A stretch of DNA of 64,000 nucleotides from Bacteroidales bacterium (GCA_019416285.1 DXXM01000009.1:27324-91323), one strand, 5' to 3'; shown: positions 42,224 to 52,404, counted from the stretch's first letter. Numbers and translations: made by a program. The notes: generated by a model from the letters alone, not told the origin.

Positions 42224-45200
42224 GTGAATCTGATTTCCAAGAATATACTGAGCGCTTTGCTGCTGATTGCGGCAGCGGGGGCTCCCGCTGCCGGCGGGAC
42301 TAAGCCCGGCGCTTCCGAGGCCTCCGGCACTGCTGTCAGGGATGAGGTGCGGATGCGCCATTATGTTCCGGACGGTGAGGGGGCGGTTGCGGTCGACGGA
42401 AAGGCCCGTTTCAACCGCGCGCTCTACGGTGCCCACACCGGTTTCCGCCTTGAGTGCAGCGACTATCCCGAATTCGGAATCTATCTCCCCAACATGGGGG
42501 GCAATCTCCGTCTGACTCTCCCTGCCGGGGAATGTACGGCCCGTTACACTCCGGGACGCATGGACTACTCGCAGGGAGGAGTCGAGGTCGAGGCGCAGGT
42601 GATGCGCAGCAGCGACATGGCGCTCTGGCGCGTCAGCAACACGACCAAGAAAAAAGTCACCATACCCGTCCGCTTCGGCGGTGTGGCTGACAAAGGCTTT
42701 TCACGCAACGGCGACCTCGGTGTCGACGACCCGACCTGCTTCGACCTCAAGCCGGAATATTGCACCGGAAACATCTTCTCGGTGAAAAAGGATGTGTTGA
42801 CGGTGGATTTCGGGCGCAAGGAGCGCAAGAAACTCACCCTGATAATCCCCGCCGACTCACACCGCATCACCGACCAGCCCGTCTACGAAGGTGAAATCAC
42901 CCTGCGCCCCGGCGAAAGCAAATATCTCGCCCTCATCCCGGGCGCAGAAGCCCCGAAGAGCAAATCGCTGAAAGCTCTGATGACCCGCGCGGAGCAGGAA
43001 AGGGAGGAAATCGCGTCGACCGTGGCCTTCTCCACCCCTGACTCATGGCTCAACCCGCTCGGCGGAGCGCTTGCGATAGCCGCCGACGCGATATGGAGCG
43101 GCCAGGCGTGGCTTCACGGCTCAATCGGCTGGCGTACACCACATCTCGGCTGGCGCGGAGCCTACGCGGGTGACGCCATAGGTCGCCATGACCGTGCGCT
43201 AACCCACTTCGACACCTACGCAGCAAATCAGATTACCGACATCCCCCCGACGCTCTCCCACCCGCGCCAGGACACCAAACTCAACCTCGCACGCGCCGAA
43301 AAGCGCTGGGGCACACCCATGTACAGCAACGGCTACATCTGCCGCCGCCCGGGAAAGAAGAGCGAGATGTCGCACTACGACATGAACCTCGTCTACGTCG
43401 ACGCCATGCTGCGCCACTTCCGTCACACGGGTGACACCGCAGCCATGCGCCGTCTGTTCCCGGTGGTCAAGCTGCATCTCGACTGGGAAAAACGCAATTT
43501 CGACCCTGACGGCGACCACCTCTACGACGCATACTGCTGCATCTGGGCCAGCGACGCCCTCTACTACAGCGGCGGTGCCGTCACCCACTCCTCGGCCTAC
43601 AATCTATTTGCCAACCGCCTGACGGCACAGGTGGCCGAAGCCATCGGCGAGGACCCGACGCCCTACATCCGCGAGGCCGACGCCATAGCAGCCGCCATCG
43701 ACAGCACCCTCTGGCTCCGTGACCGCGGCCACTGGGCCGAATACCGTGACCGCGGAGGCCACAAGCGCCTCCACAGCGGCGCCGCCCTGTGGACCATCTA
43801 CCACGCCATCGACTCCGAAATCGCTGATCCGTTCAAGGCCTACGCCGCCACCTGCTATGTCGACCGCGAGATACCACACATCCCCGTAAAGGGTGAGGGT
43901 ATGCCCGAGGGCCTCGCCACACTCTCCACCACCAACTGGAAACCCTACTCCTGGAGCATCAACAATGTGGCCATAGCCGAGGTAATGCACACCGCCCTCG
44001 CCTACTGGCAGGCAGGACGCGCCGAGGAAGCCTACGGGCTGATGAAGAGCGTGGCCGCCGACAATATGTATCTCGGCGCCTCGCCTCTCAATTTCGGCCA
44101 GATAAGCCACTATGACGCCGCCCGCGGCGAGTGTTACCGCGACTTCGCCGACCCAATCGGCGTATGGAGCCGCGCGCTGACCGAAGGACTCTTCGGAGTG
44201 CGCCCCGACCTGCTCGCCAAAAATCCCGTGGTGAGACTCGTCCCCGGCTTCCCCGCCGCATGGGACGAAGCCTCAGTCACTCTCCCCGACATCTCCTACA
44301 GCTTCCGACGCGAAGGCCGACGTATATCCTATAAAATAAACAACCGTTACGCCCGAAACGCTGCACTCGAACTCACAGTGCCTGTCGGCGGAGTGGAAAG
44401 CGTAAAAGTCAACGGGCACTCCGCCAAGTGGATCACGGCAGAAAACTCCATCGGCACACCGCGCATAGTCATCGCCGCAGGCTCCGCACCGGAACTCGAC
44501 ATCGAGATTACGGAGGCCGGGAAATTCAGCCCCGCGCCCACAGGACGCGAGCGCTCGGAAGGCCTCGTGACATTCCGCGAGATGACCGACGGCAACCTGA
44601 AATACTGGAGCGCTGAGGTCAGGGAGCTCGCCCCGGCCGTCGGTGTGCCTGAAAACGGTTTCGGCGACATCCGCCCAGAACTCTGCGAGACGGCCGACCT
44701 CAGCGGCGCCTACAATGCCTCCGTGACCGACATATTCCGCAACGAATATCTCTCGCCCCGTCCCGACGTGACCACCCTGCAGATACCCAAACAGGGAGTG
44801 GGCGAATGGTGTCACCCGCAACTGACGGCCGACATCGACGACTCCGGCCTGCGCGCGCGTCTCGCAGCCGAAGGGGGAGTGCTGAAAACCGAAAGCGGCA
44901 TCAGCTTCGCCCTCCCCGCCGAAGGGCGCAACATACTCTTCACCTCGCTCTGGGACAACTATCCCGACAGCGCCACCGTCGGCCTCTCGGGACGTGCCTC
45001 CCACCTCTACCTGCTCATGGCCGGCTCGACCAACCACATGCAGTGGGGCATCGAAAACGGCCTCATCCGCGTCCGCTACACCGACGGGGGCGAGGAGGTG
45101 ACGCCGCTTGTCAATCCCCACAACTGGGCTCCGATAGAACTCGACTTCTACCACGACGACCATGCCTTCGCGCAGGCTCCCGGCGCACTGCCCCCCTACC

Positions 45201-45409
45201 GCGTCCTCTTCACTACGGGCCGCATGACCCGCACGCCCGGCGATGAACTCGGGCTCAAGGGAGCGGCCGACCGTTACATCAAGGGAGGAGCAGGCGTGGC
45301 GCTCGACATCCCGACAGACCCCGCACGCGAGCTCTCGTCGCTGACCGTCGAAACCCTGTCGGGCGACGTGGTAATCGGCCTGATGGGTCTGACCTATCAG
45401 CGTCCATAA
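42224..45409 (+). CDS. DUF4450-type large glycan-degradation protein
   Basis: 1061 residues from a GTG start that begins a signal peptide. The opening after it (MRHYVPDGEGAVAVDGKARF, then NRALYGAHTGFRLE and YLPNMGGNL) matches DUF4450 proteins of Bacteroidetes. A helical alpha/alpha-barrel-like part (about 270-700, with WLHGSIGWRTPHLGWRGAYA and KPYSWSINNVAIAE) follows, then a C-terminal beta region (about 700-1061). Biochemical role not established to my knowledge. Its place between the 701-residue hydrolase and GH106 suggests rhamnogalacturonan or pectic side-chain cleavage. Confidence 0.78.
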   Translation: MNLISKNILSALLLIAAAGAPAAGGTKPGASEASGTAVRDEVRMRHYVPDGEGAVAVDGKARFNRALYGAHTGFRLECSDYPEFGIYLPNMGGNLRLTLPAGECTARYTPGRMDYSQGGVEVEAQVMRSSDMALWRVSNTTKKKVTIPVRFGGVADKGFSRNGDLGVDDPTCFDLKPEYCTGNIFSVKKDVLTVDFGRKERKKLTLIIPADSHRITDQPVYEGEITLRPGESKYLALIPGAEAPKSKSLKALMTRAEQEREEIASTVAFSTPDSWLNPLGGALAIAADAIWSGQAWLHGSIGWRTPHLGWRGAYAGDAIGRHDRALTHFDTYAANQITDIPPTLSHPRQDTKLNLARAEKRWGTPMYSNGYICRRPGKKSEMSHYDMNLVYVDAMLRHFRHTGDTAAMRRLFPVVKLHLDWEKRNFDPDGDHLYDAYCCIWASDALYYSGGAVTHSSAYNLFANRLTAQVAEAIGEDPTPYIREADAIAAAIDSTLWLRDRGHWAEYRDRGGHKRLHSGAALWTIYHAIDSEIADPFKAYAATCYVDREIPHIPVKGEGMPEGLATLSTTNWKPYSWSINNVAIAEVMHTALAYWQAGRAEEAYGLMKSVAADNMYLGASPLNFGQISHYDAARGECYRDFADPIGVWSRALTEGLFGVRPDLLAKNPVVRLVPGFPAAWDEASVTLPDISYSFRREGRRISYKINNRYARNAALELTVPVGGVESVKVNGHSAKWITAENSIGTPRIVIAAGSAPELDIEITEAGKFSPAPTGRERSEGLVTFREMTDGNLKYWSAEVRELAPAVGVPENGFGDIRPELCETADLSGAYNASVTDIFRNEYLSPRPDVTTLQIPKQGVGEWCHPQLTADIDDSGLRARLAAEGGVLKTESGISFALPAEGRNILFTSLWDNYPDSATVGLSGRASHLYLLMAGSTNHMQWGIENGLIRVRYTDGGEEVTPLVNPHNWAPIELDFYHDDHAFAQAPGALPPYRVLFTTGRMTRTPGDELGLKGAADRYIKGGAGVALDIPTDPARELSSLTVETLSGDVVIGLMGLTYQRP

Positions 45410-45428
45410 ATCCGGAAACAATCTGATT

Positions 45429-48257
45429 ATGAAAAGTTTTAGAAGCATATTATCGCTCTGTCTCCTCAGCTCTCTCGCAACCGCGGGAGCAGCTGAGGAC
45501 AGGCAGGCAGACGTCACCCCGTCGCAGCTCGACTGGTATCCCGCGACGGTCGAAAACCGCCCCTTCGTGCGCTGGTGGTGGCTCGGAAGCGCCGTCGACC
45601 GCGAGGGACTGACCTATAACCTCGAGGAATTTGCGAAAAAAGGACTCGGCGGAGTTGAAATCACCCCCATCTACGGAGTGAAAGGCAACGAGGCCAGCGA
45701 CATCGACTTCCTCTCGCCCAAATGGATGGAAATGCTCGGCCACACAATAGCCGAAGGTGAGCGCCTCGGGCTGCAGACCGACATGAACAACGGCACAGGC
45801 TGGCCTTTCGGCGGTCCGGAAGTAGGAACCGACCGCAGTGCCCGCCGCCGGGTGGTAGAGCAGTGGACCGTAAGCCCCGGAAAGAAACTCTCGGGCAAAA
45901 TCGTCCCGAAAGACGCGCGCCAGCGCCCGGTGGCGACACTGCAGAGCATCATAGCTGTCAACGGCGACAGACGTATCGACATCACGAAACGTCTGCGACG
46001 CGACACAGTGCTCGACTGGAAGGCTCCGAAAGCCAAAGGTGACTGGACTGTCTACGCCATCTTCTCCGGACGCACCTTCCAGAAGGTGAAACGCGCCGCT
46101 CCCGGTGGCGTGGGCCTCGTGGTCAACCACTACGACAGCACCGCCGTGAACCATTATCTCGACCGCTTCGACCGCGCCTTCAAAAGTTCCGGATGCAAGA
46201 CTCCCGACACCTTCTTCAACGACTCCTACGAGGTCTACAACGCTGACTGGGCCGACAACATACTCGACGAGTTCCGACGCGACCACGGTTACAGCCTTGA
46301 ACTCTATATCCCCGAGTTCATCGACGAGAAAAACCACGACGAGCTGCGTGCAAGGATTGTCCGCGACTACCGCTACACCCTCGGCCGCATGCTGCGTGAG
46401 AATTTCACCGACGTGTGGATGGCGCGCGCACACGCCCGCGGCGCACGTATCCGCAATCAGAGCCACGGCTCGCCCGCGAATATCATAGACCTCTATGCCG
46501 CCGTCGACATCCCCGAGTGCGAGTCATTCGGACAGACCACATTCAGTATTCCCGGACTCAACCAGGACGGTCCGACACGACGGAGCGACGCCGACCCCGC
46601 CGTGCTGAAATTCGCATCGTCGGCCGCACATATCACCGGCAAACGACTCACATCAGCCGAGACCCTCACATGGCTCACCGAGCACTTCCGCACCTCGCTC
46701 TCGCGCTGCAAGCCCGAACTCGACCAGATGTTCTGCTCGGGAGTGAACCATGTGTATTTCCACGGCGCCCCCTATTCGCCCAAAGGCGTGGCGTTTCCGG
46801 GATGGATGTTCTATGCCTCCATCAACATGTCGCCCACCAACAGCATCTGGCGCGACGCCGACTCACTGTTCAGCTACATCACCCGCTGCCAGTCATTTCT
46901 CTCGGCAGGTGTGCCCGACAATGATTTCCTGCTCTATTTTCCGATAGACAATGTGTGGCAGCGTCACGGGGGCAGACCATACATGATGTTTGAGATTCAC
47001 AAAATGGACGAGCGCATGCCCGACATCAAGCGCGCCGTCCACGAAATCATCGACGCCGGCTACGACTCCGACTATATCTCCGACGCGCTGCTCGACAGAG
47101 TGAACGTGGGCACCGACGGCCACCTCACAGCCGAGGGGGGCGCCACCTACGGCGCAATAATCGTGCCGCCCACGCGGATAATTCCCGCCGCATCGCTGCG
47201 CCGCATGCTCGAGCTCGCCGAAGCCGGCGCCACACTGGTGTTCATCGGCGAGACACCGTCGGATGTCCCCGGTCTCGGCAATCTCGAAAAGCGCCGTAAG
47301 GAACTCGCCGGTCTGACCTCCAAACTTCCCGCCATCGGAACGGAAGCCACGGCCACACCCTACGGCAAGGGACGCATCATCACCGCCCCCGACTATGCCG
47401 AGGCGCTTCAGCTCACCGGCGTCGAACCCGAGAGCATGCGCACTGACTACGGCCTCTCCATCATCCGCCGTCGCAACGAGGCCGGAGGCCACAACTACTT
47501 CATCACCCTGCTCAACGACCGTCCGCTCGACGGATGGGTAAGGCTCAACGGGCCCGTACCCGCCGCCGAGATACTCGACCCGCTGACGGGTGAGCGCGGC
47601 ATGGCGCAGACACATACATCGCGCCAGGGAACGACAGAGGTGCGTCTGCAGCTCGCTCCAGGGCAGTCGCTCCTGCTCAAGACCTTCCGTCAGCCTGTGG
47701 ATTTCACCCCCTGGGCCTACACCGAGGCCAAGGGTGAGCCTATCGAAATCAGCCGCGGATGGTCTGTCTCCTTCCCGCAGAGCGAGCCGGCTATTGACGG
47801 TACATTCGCCACCGACACCCTGACCCAGTGGTGCGCACTGCCTGACTCAACTGCCAAGGTCAACTTCGGCACCGGGCGCTACACCGTGGAGTTCACCCTC
47901 GACAATCCCGAATCGGCCGATGACTGGCTGCTCGACCTCGGCGACGTGCGCGAGAGCGCCGACGTGAAAATCAACGGCGTTCCCGCAGGCAAGGTATGGA
48001 GCGTGCCCTTCACCCTCCGCGTCGGCCGCTACCTCCGTCCGGGTGTGAACCACATGGAAATCGACGTGACCAATCTCCAGGCCAACCGCATAGCCGATTT
48101 CGAGCGACGCGGAGTGGAATGGCGCATATTCAAGGACGCCAACATAGCCTCGGTCACAAACGCGAAGCAATTCACCTTCGGCGACTGGCCCACAATCCCC
48201 TCGGGCCTCAACTCGCGAGTGACACTCACTCCGCTGACCCTCTCGAAATTACATTAA
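45429..48257 (+). CDS. GH106 alpha-L-rhamnosidase
   Basis: 942 residues with a signal peptide (about 1-22). GH106 hallmarks: RPFVRWWWLGSAVDREGL, KKGLGGVEITPIYG, and LGLQTDMNNGTGWPFGGP; the C-terminal jelly-roll (about 820-940) contains LDLGDVRESADVKINGVPAG. GH106 enzymes remove terminal L-rhamnose, for example from rhamnogalacturonan. It starts 19 bp after the DUF4450 stop and is followed by GH105 after 36 bp, so the four genes form one operon. Confidence 0.92.
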   Translation: MKSFRSILSLCLLSSLATAGAAEDRQADVTPSQLDWYPATVENRPFVRWWWLGSAVDREGLTYNLEEFAKKGLGGVEITPIYGVKGNEASDIDFLSPKWMEMLGHTIAEGERLGLQTDMNNGTGWPFGGPEVGTDRSARRRVVEQWTVSPGKKLSGKIVPKDARQRPVATLQSIIAVNGDRRIDITKRLRRDTVLDWKAPKAKGDWTVYAIFSGRTFQKVKRAAPGGVGLVVNHYDSTAVNHYLDRFDRAFKSSGCKTPDTFFNDSYEVYNADWADNILDEFRRDHGYSLELYIPEFIDEKNHDELRARIVRDYRYTLGRMLRENFTDVWMARAHARGARIRNQSHGSPANIIDLYAAVDIPECESFGQTTFSIPGLNQDGPTRRSDADPAVLKFASSAAHITGKRLTSAETLTWLTEHFRTSLSRCKPELDQMFCSGVNHVYFHGAPYSPKGVAFPGWMFYASINMSPTNSIWRDADSLFSYITRCQSFLSAGVPDNDFLLYFPIDNVWQRHGGRPYMMFEIHKMDERMPDIKRAVHEIIDAGYDSDYISDALLDRVNVGTDGHLTAEGGATYGAIIVPPTRIIPAASLRRMLELAEAGATLVFIGETPSDVPGLGNLEKRRKELAGLTSKLPAIGTEATATPYGKGRIITAPDYAEALQLTGVEPESMRTDYGLSIIRRRNEAGGHNYFITLLNDRPLDGWVRLNGPVPAAEILDPLTGERGMAQTHTSRQGTTEVRLQLAPGQSLLLKTFRQPVDFTPWAYTEAKGEPIEISRGWSVSFPQSEPAIDGTFATDTLTQWCALPDSTAKVNFGTGRYTVEFTLDNPESADDWLLDLGDVRESADVKINGVPAGKVWSVPFTLRVGRYLRPGVNHMEIDVTNLQANRIADFERRGVEWRIFKDANIASVTNAKQFTFGDWPTIPSGLNSRVTLTPLTLSKLH

Positions 48258-48293
48258 ACGCCCTCTAAAATCACTGAAACCAACGATAAACCA

Positions 48294-49427
48294 ATGAAAA
48301 AGCTACTGCTTCTCGCTATTACAGCGCTCCTCGCGCTCCCCTCGCAGGGAGCCGGTGAGCTGCCTCAGCGCAAGGAAATCCTGAATACGCTGGTCAAAGT
48401 CAACGACCACTATCTCAAAAAGCATCCTGACCCGCTGCTCGGCATCCCCTACTATTCCCGCAAGAAGGTCTACGAGGCCAATATCTGGACCCGCGCCGTC
48501 TATTTCGAGGGTCTGATGGCTCTCTATTCCATCTACCCCGACAATCGCTACTATGATTATGCCTACCAGTGGGGCGACGGCTTCAAATGGGGCATGCGCC
48601 GCGACGACACCACCACCCGCAATGCCGACAACTACTGCTGCGGACAGACTTACATAGACCTCTACCGCCTCACTCCGGAGCCCAAGATGCTCACCAAGAC
48701 AAAGGCGTGTATGAATATGCTCGTCAACACTCCGCAGGTCGACGACTGGACCTGGATTGACGCTATACAGATGGGTATGCCGCTGCTCGCCAAGATGAGC
48801 GCCCTCACCGGCGACCGGCGCTACAACGAGAAGGCATGGGAGATGTATAACTGGTCACGCAACACCCTCGCCGGTGGTCTCTTCAACGAGAAAGAGGGTC
48901 TGTGGTGGCGCGACAAGGACTTCGTGCCCCCCTACAAGGAGCCTAACGGCAAGAACTGCTACTGGTCGCGCGGCAACGGCTGGGTAGTGGCGGCCCTGGT
49001 GCGTGTGCTTGACGAGATTCCTGCCGACGACCCTCACCGCGCAGCCTACATCGCCGACCTCAAGGCAATGTGTGAGGCCGCTGTTAAGTGTCAGCGCGAG
49101 GACGGCTTCTGGAACGTGAGCCTCCACGACGGCAGCAATTTCGGCGGCAAAGAGCTGACGGGTACCGCTCTGTTTGTCTACGGCATGGCCTGGGGCATCA
49201 ACAACGGCATCCTGGATCGCGCGAAGTATCTTCCGGTTGTCACCAAGGCGTGGAACGCGATGGTAAACGAGGCCGTGCATCCCGACGGATATTTAGGTTA
49301 TGTGCAGGGCACCGGCAAGGAGCCAAAAGACGGTCAGCCGGTGGCTTATGATTCAAAGCCTGATTTCGACGATTACGGAACAGGGTGCTTCCTTCTGGCC
49401 GGATCTGAGGTGTATAAACTGGATTAA
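48294..49427 (+). CDS. GH105 unsaturated rhamnogalacturonyl hydrolase
   Basis: 377 residues with a signal peptide (about 1-20). The (alpha/alpha)6 fold features of YteR/RhiN-type GH105 are visible: WTWIDAIQMGMPLLAKM (the Asp equivalent to the catalytic Asp of YteR), YWSRGNGWVVAALVRVL, and DGFWNVSLHDG. It hydrolyses the unsaturated galacturonyl residue left by pectin or rhamnogalacturonan lyases. It ends the operon; a conserved stem-loop lies 54 bp past the stop. Confidence 0.93.
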   Translation: MKKLLLLAITALLALPSQGAGELPQRKEILNTLVKVNDHYLKKHPDPLLGIPYYSRKKVYEANIWTRAVYFEGLMALYSIYPDNRYYDYAYQWGDGFKWGMRRDDTTTRNADNYCCGQTYIDLYRLTPEPKMLTKTKACMNMLVNTPQVDDWTWIDAIQMGMPLLAKMSALTGDRRYNEKAWEMYNWSRNTLAGGLFNEKEGLWWRDKDFVPPYKEPNGKNCYWSRGNGWVVAALVRVLDEIPADDPHRAAYIADLKAMCEAAVKCQREDGFWNVSLHDGSNFGGKELTGTALFVYGMAWGINNGILDRAKYLPVVTKAWNAMVNEAVHPDGYLGYVQGTGKEPKDGQPVAYDSKPDFDDYGTGCFLLAGSEVYKLD

Positions 49428-49481
49428 GCCCCTCGAAATCAAGCACGCAAGTGCTTGGTATTATAATAAGGCACACAAAGA

Positions 49482-49522
49482 CAGTTCCTATGTTTGCAAT
49501 GAAAAAGCAGACATAGGAACTG
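49482..49522 (+). repeat. 41-nt conserved stem-loop, copy C (3' of GH105)
   Basis: Same as copy A at 9741-9782 except for one fewer A in the loop. It lies in the same direction as GH105 and is followed by a T-rich stretch. Confidence 0.9.
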
Positions 49523-49548
49523 TGCCATTTTATTCCCCGCCTTTTCCC

Positions 49549-49568
49549 GGACGCGGCATGCCGCGTCC
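49549..49568. repeat. 20-nt palindrome, variant copy 3
   Basis: GGACGCGGCATGCCGCGTCC, perfect palindrome, differing from the copies at 442 and 10498 by a matched pair of changes. Followed by the shared CTACAG. Confidence 0.85.
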
Positions 49569-49633
49569 CTACAGCGTGGAATTTTGGGGGTGTGATGACG
49601 CCGGAATATTTGGGGATGGTGGGGGGACGGGGA

Positions 49634-51001
49634 TTATTTTATGAGGAGGGATGGGGAGTCAGTGGCGACGATGGTTTCGCGGGCGTCGGGGGCGAGGGTT
49701 TCGACGCGGACGTTGTCGAAGGTGATGTTGCGGGTGTGGTTGAGCCAGAAACCTTTGGCCGGGAGGATGCCCCACATCGTAGACTCGGGATATTCGGCAC
49801 GCTTTTCGTCGGCCGGGGCGGGAGTGACCGGCTCACCTCCGGCATGGCGGATGGTGATATTGCGCAGCTCCACGTCGCAGACCGGATGTCCTTCCAGTCC
49901 GGTGATGGAACTTCCGGTCGGACCGGCCTCGTCAATCATGATGTCGTGGAGGCGGATTCCGCTGATGGTCCCGACATTTTCCACCGGCACATCGGGCGAA
50001 TATGGGCGCCCACGGTCAGCGAGACGGATGAAAATGGGGGATTCGGTGCCGCGGATGGTGATGTCGGCGATGTCGACATTGCTCATCGTGCCGCCGTCGA
50101 CAATCTCAAGCACAATAGCACCGTGGCCTATGCCCCCGGGGTAGCCGAAGAACTGGGTCGACTGGTCGGCGGAGGGTTTCACGGTTATGCCGCGGATTAT
50201 GATGTTGCGGAAGCCGCCGTTGGTCTCCGTGCCGAGCTTGATGGCGTTGCAGTGGCTTGACACCACGCAGTTGCTTATTACAATATCCTCGCATAGACGC
50301 GGCGAGGTGCTCTTGAGGGTGATGGCATCGTCGTCGGAATCGGCAATCATGTTAGAGACTGTGACGTTGTGGCAACCGTCGAGGTCAAGGGCATCGTTGT
50401 TGTAGTTATTACGGTTGAACACGGTGATACCGTCGATTTTCACGCGGTCGCAAGCGAGATAGTGCTGCATCCAGCAACCGGAATTTTTCAGCGTCACACC
50501 GCTGACCCTCACATCCGTGCAGCGGATGAAGCGGAGGAGATGCGGACGGGTTATCCCCTCGTCGTTCCACGAGAGTTTCGGAAAAGCGCGGCCGCGGCCG
50601 TCGATAGTGCCCTCGCCGGTGATGGCCACTCCCGAGGCGCCGTCGGCATAGATGAGCTGTATGGTCGGCGTGTGGGTGCGGAGCGATACATAATCGGTCT
50701 TTACAGGCGTATAGTCGGCTATGTCGGTGCTTCCGAAAAGCGTGGCGCCGTTTTCGAGATGCAGGGTGACATTATCGCGCAGGAAGATGCTTCCGATTTT
50801 GTAGGAGCCGGTCGGGACGAGCACCGTGCCACCTCCGGCGCTGCCGCAGGCGTCGATGGCGCGCTGCACGGCCTCGGTGGAAAGGCGTGTGGTGTCGCTG
50901 ACGGCACCGTAGGCGGTGATGTCATGCACGGCGGCGCGGGCGCCAAGGCCCCACAGCCCCGTGAAAAGAGCTGCGGAGAGGATGAATCTATGAAATCCCA
51001 T
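49634..51001 (-). CDS. GH28 polygalacturonase-type hydrolase, second of a pair
   Basis: 455 residues from ATG 51001, where a signal peptide begins (MGFHRFILSAALFTGLWG); an upstream in-frame start would cut into the previous gene's end. GH28 residues: NNDALDLDGC (first Asp), DSDDDAITLKS (Asp pair), and SSHCNAIKLGTETNGGFRNI. The right-handed beta-helix is also indicated by the EGTIDGRGRAF turn. It cleaves galacturonic-acid linkages in pectin, probably in the periplasm. It starts 7 bp after the first GH28, so both are on one transcript. Confidence 0.92.
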   Translation of the reverse strand: MGFHRFILSAALFTGLWGLGARAAVHDITAYGAVSDTTRLSTEAVQRAIDACGSAGGGTVLVPTGSYKIGSIFLRDNVTLHLENGATLFGSTDIADYTPVKTDYVSLRTHTPTIQLIYADGASGVAITGEGTIDGRGRAFPKLSWNDEGITRPHLLRFIRCTDVRVSGVTLKNSGCWMQHYLACDRVKIDGITVFNRNNYNNDALDLDGCHNVTVSNMIADSDDDAITLKSTSPRLCEDIVISNCVVSSHCNAIKLGTETNGGFRNIIIRGITVKPSADQSTQFFGYPGGIGHGAIVLEIVDGGTMSNVDIADITIRGTESPIFIRLADRGRPYSPDVPVENVGTISGIRLHDIMIDEAGPTGSSITGLEGHPVCDVELRNITIRHAGGEPVTPAPADEKRAEYPESTMWGILPAKGFWLNHTRNITFDNVRVETLAPDARETIVATDSPSLLIK

Positions 51002-51008
51002 CGCCGGT

Positions 51009-52337
51009 TCAGTCCTTGAAGGTGATTTCAAAAGTGCCGACGTCCTGGAGCTTGATATTCTTGTTGGCCGACTTCACGTTAGTGACGGTGAGATTCTCGA
51101 CAGGCATTTCCGGAAGGCCCTTGGCCTGGATGAGCAGGCGGCAGGTGCCGACTTCGAGATTGTCGACATGGATGTTGCGGAAAGCGGGCGTCACCTTGCC
51201 GACAGGCTGTGCGGGAAGGCGCTCTGCCAGCGCACCCATCCACGAGGGACTGCCGAGCATATCCATCTGAAGGGCCGGACCGTTGGCATTTTCGACGCGC
51301 ACGTTGTTGATCCATATATTCTCGGCACCTCCTCCGCGCGGACGGCGTGTCTTGAAGTAGAGAGGCATGCGGGGATTCTCCATCACGATATTCTCGGCGT
51401 AGACATTGCGGATGAAACCGGCTGTCTCGGTTCCGACGGTGATGCCACCGACTCCGCGCTTCACGCGGCAGTTGCGGATGACGATGTTCTGCGTCGGGCG
51501 TCCGAGGTCCACAGCCTCCTCGCCGCGTCCGGCCTTGAGCGTGAAGCAGTCGTCGCCGCAGTCGAGAGTGGTGTTCTCGATGAGGGCGTTGACGCTCGAA
51601 TCAATGTCGATACCGTCGGTGCGCGGACGGCCGTGGCTGTTGACGGTGACACCGCGGATGATGATATTTTCACAGTAGACCGGAGCGATGTTCCAGAAAA
51701 TCGAGCCGTCGAGGGTTACATCCTCAATCAGAATGTCGCGGCAGGAAACTGGCCCGATGAAGGTGGGCATATAGATTTTCTCGACGGTTGTGGCGCGTGC
51801 GGCACCGGATTCGATGCTCTTCTCGGCCGAGACGGTGAGGCCGGTGTCGATATTTTTGGTAATCTCGCTGTCGTGGGCCGGGGCTTTGAGATGGCCCTTG
51901 CCGGTTACGGCGATGTTCTGCTGGTTATTGGCATAAATCATGGCTCCGAGCGACTGCACGTCGGCACCCTCATAACGCGAGGGGACGGCGGGAAGATAGT
52001 CGGCGAGATTGCCCGTAAATTCGAGTGTCGCACCCTCCTCGATATGCAGATTCACGTTGCTTTTAAGCATCAGGCGTCCGGTGAGCCACTCCCCGGCGGG
52101 AACCACAACCGTGCCGCCTCCCTGAGCCGAAGTCCTGTCGATGGCTTTCTGTATGGCGGCTGTGGCGAGTTTGCCTTTCTTAGCACCTGTCTTGACGATG
52201 CTGATAGATCGCTCCGGAAAGACGGGGGCCTTCATGCTGACAACTTTGTTAACGAATTCGGGCACTTCTGCGGCGGGAGCCTGCGCAAACGCACCCAGCG
52301 ACATCGCGGCGATGATGATTGCTATAAGTCTGGTCAT
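51009..52337 (-). CDS. GH28 polygalacturonase-type hydrolase, first of a pair
   Basis: 442 residues with a signal peptide (about 1-22). GH28 catalytic blocks are present: RTDGIDIDSS, LDCGDDCFTLKAGRG and GVGGITVGTETAGFIRNV. It is distinct in sequence from the downstream GH28 and more like rhamnogalacturonan-acting or exo-type members; this assignment is tentative. It heads the minus-strand GH28 pair. Its promoter element TACCTTTG (minus strand, 52411-52418) is in one arm of the inverted repeat shared with the restriction gene. Confidence 0.92.
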   Translation of the reverse strand: MTRLIAIIIAAMSLGAFAQAPAAEVPEFVNKVVSMKAPVFPERSISIVKTGAKKGKLATAAIQKAIDRTSAQGGGTVVVPAGEWLTGRLMLKSNVNLHIEEGATLEFTGNLADYLPAVPSRYEGADVQSLGAMIYANNQQNIAVTGKGHLKAPAHDSEITKNIDTGLTVSAEKSIESGAARATTVEKIYMPTFIGPVSCRDILIEDVTLDGSIFWNIAPVYCENIIIRGVTVNSHGRPRTDGIDIDSSVNALIENTTLDCGDDCFTLKAGRGEEAVDLGRPTQNIVIRNCRVKRGVGGITVGTETAGFIRNVYAENIVMENPRMPLYFKTRRPRGGGAENIWINNVRVENANGPALQMDMLGSPSWMGALAERLPAQPVGKVTPAFRNIHVDNLEVGTCRLLIQAKGLPEMPVENLTVTNVKSANKNIKLQDVGTFEITFKD

Positions 52338-52404
52338 GTATAATTAGATTTTTTGTAGGTGATTAAGCGAAATGTGAGAAACTGCCCGGAAATTCCCGGG
52401 AAGA

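Noticed and set aside
44273..45517. 414-codon open frame antisense to the DUF4450 and GH106 genes
   Set aside because: Spans a gene junction on the coding strand and lacks protein motifs; shadow frame.
38808..52337. Complete polysaccharide utilisation locus
   Set aside because: The enzymes fit, but no SusC/SusD pair is in the window, so I call it an enzyme cluster only.
51168..52343. 391-codon frame antisense to the first GH28 gene
   Set aside because: GH28 catalytic blocks on the minus strand decide the coding direction.
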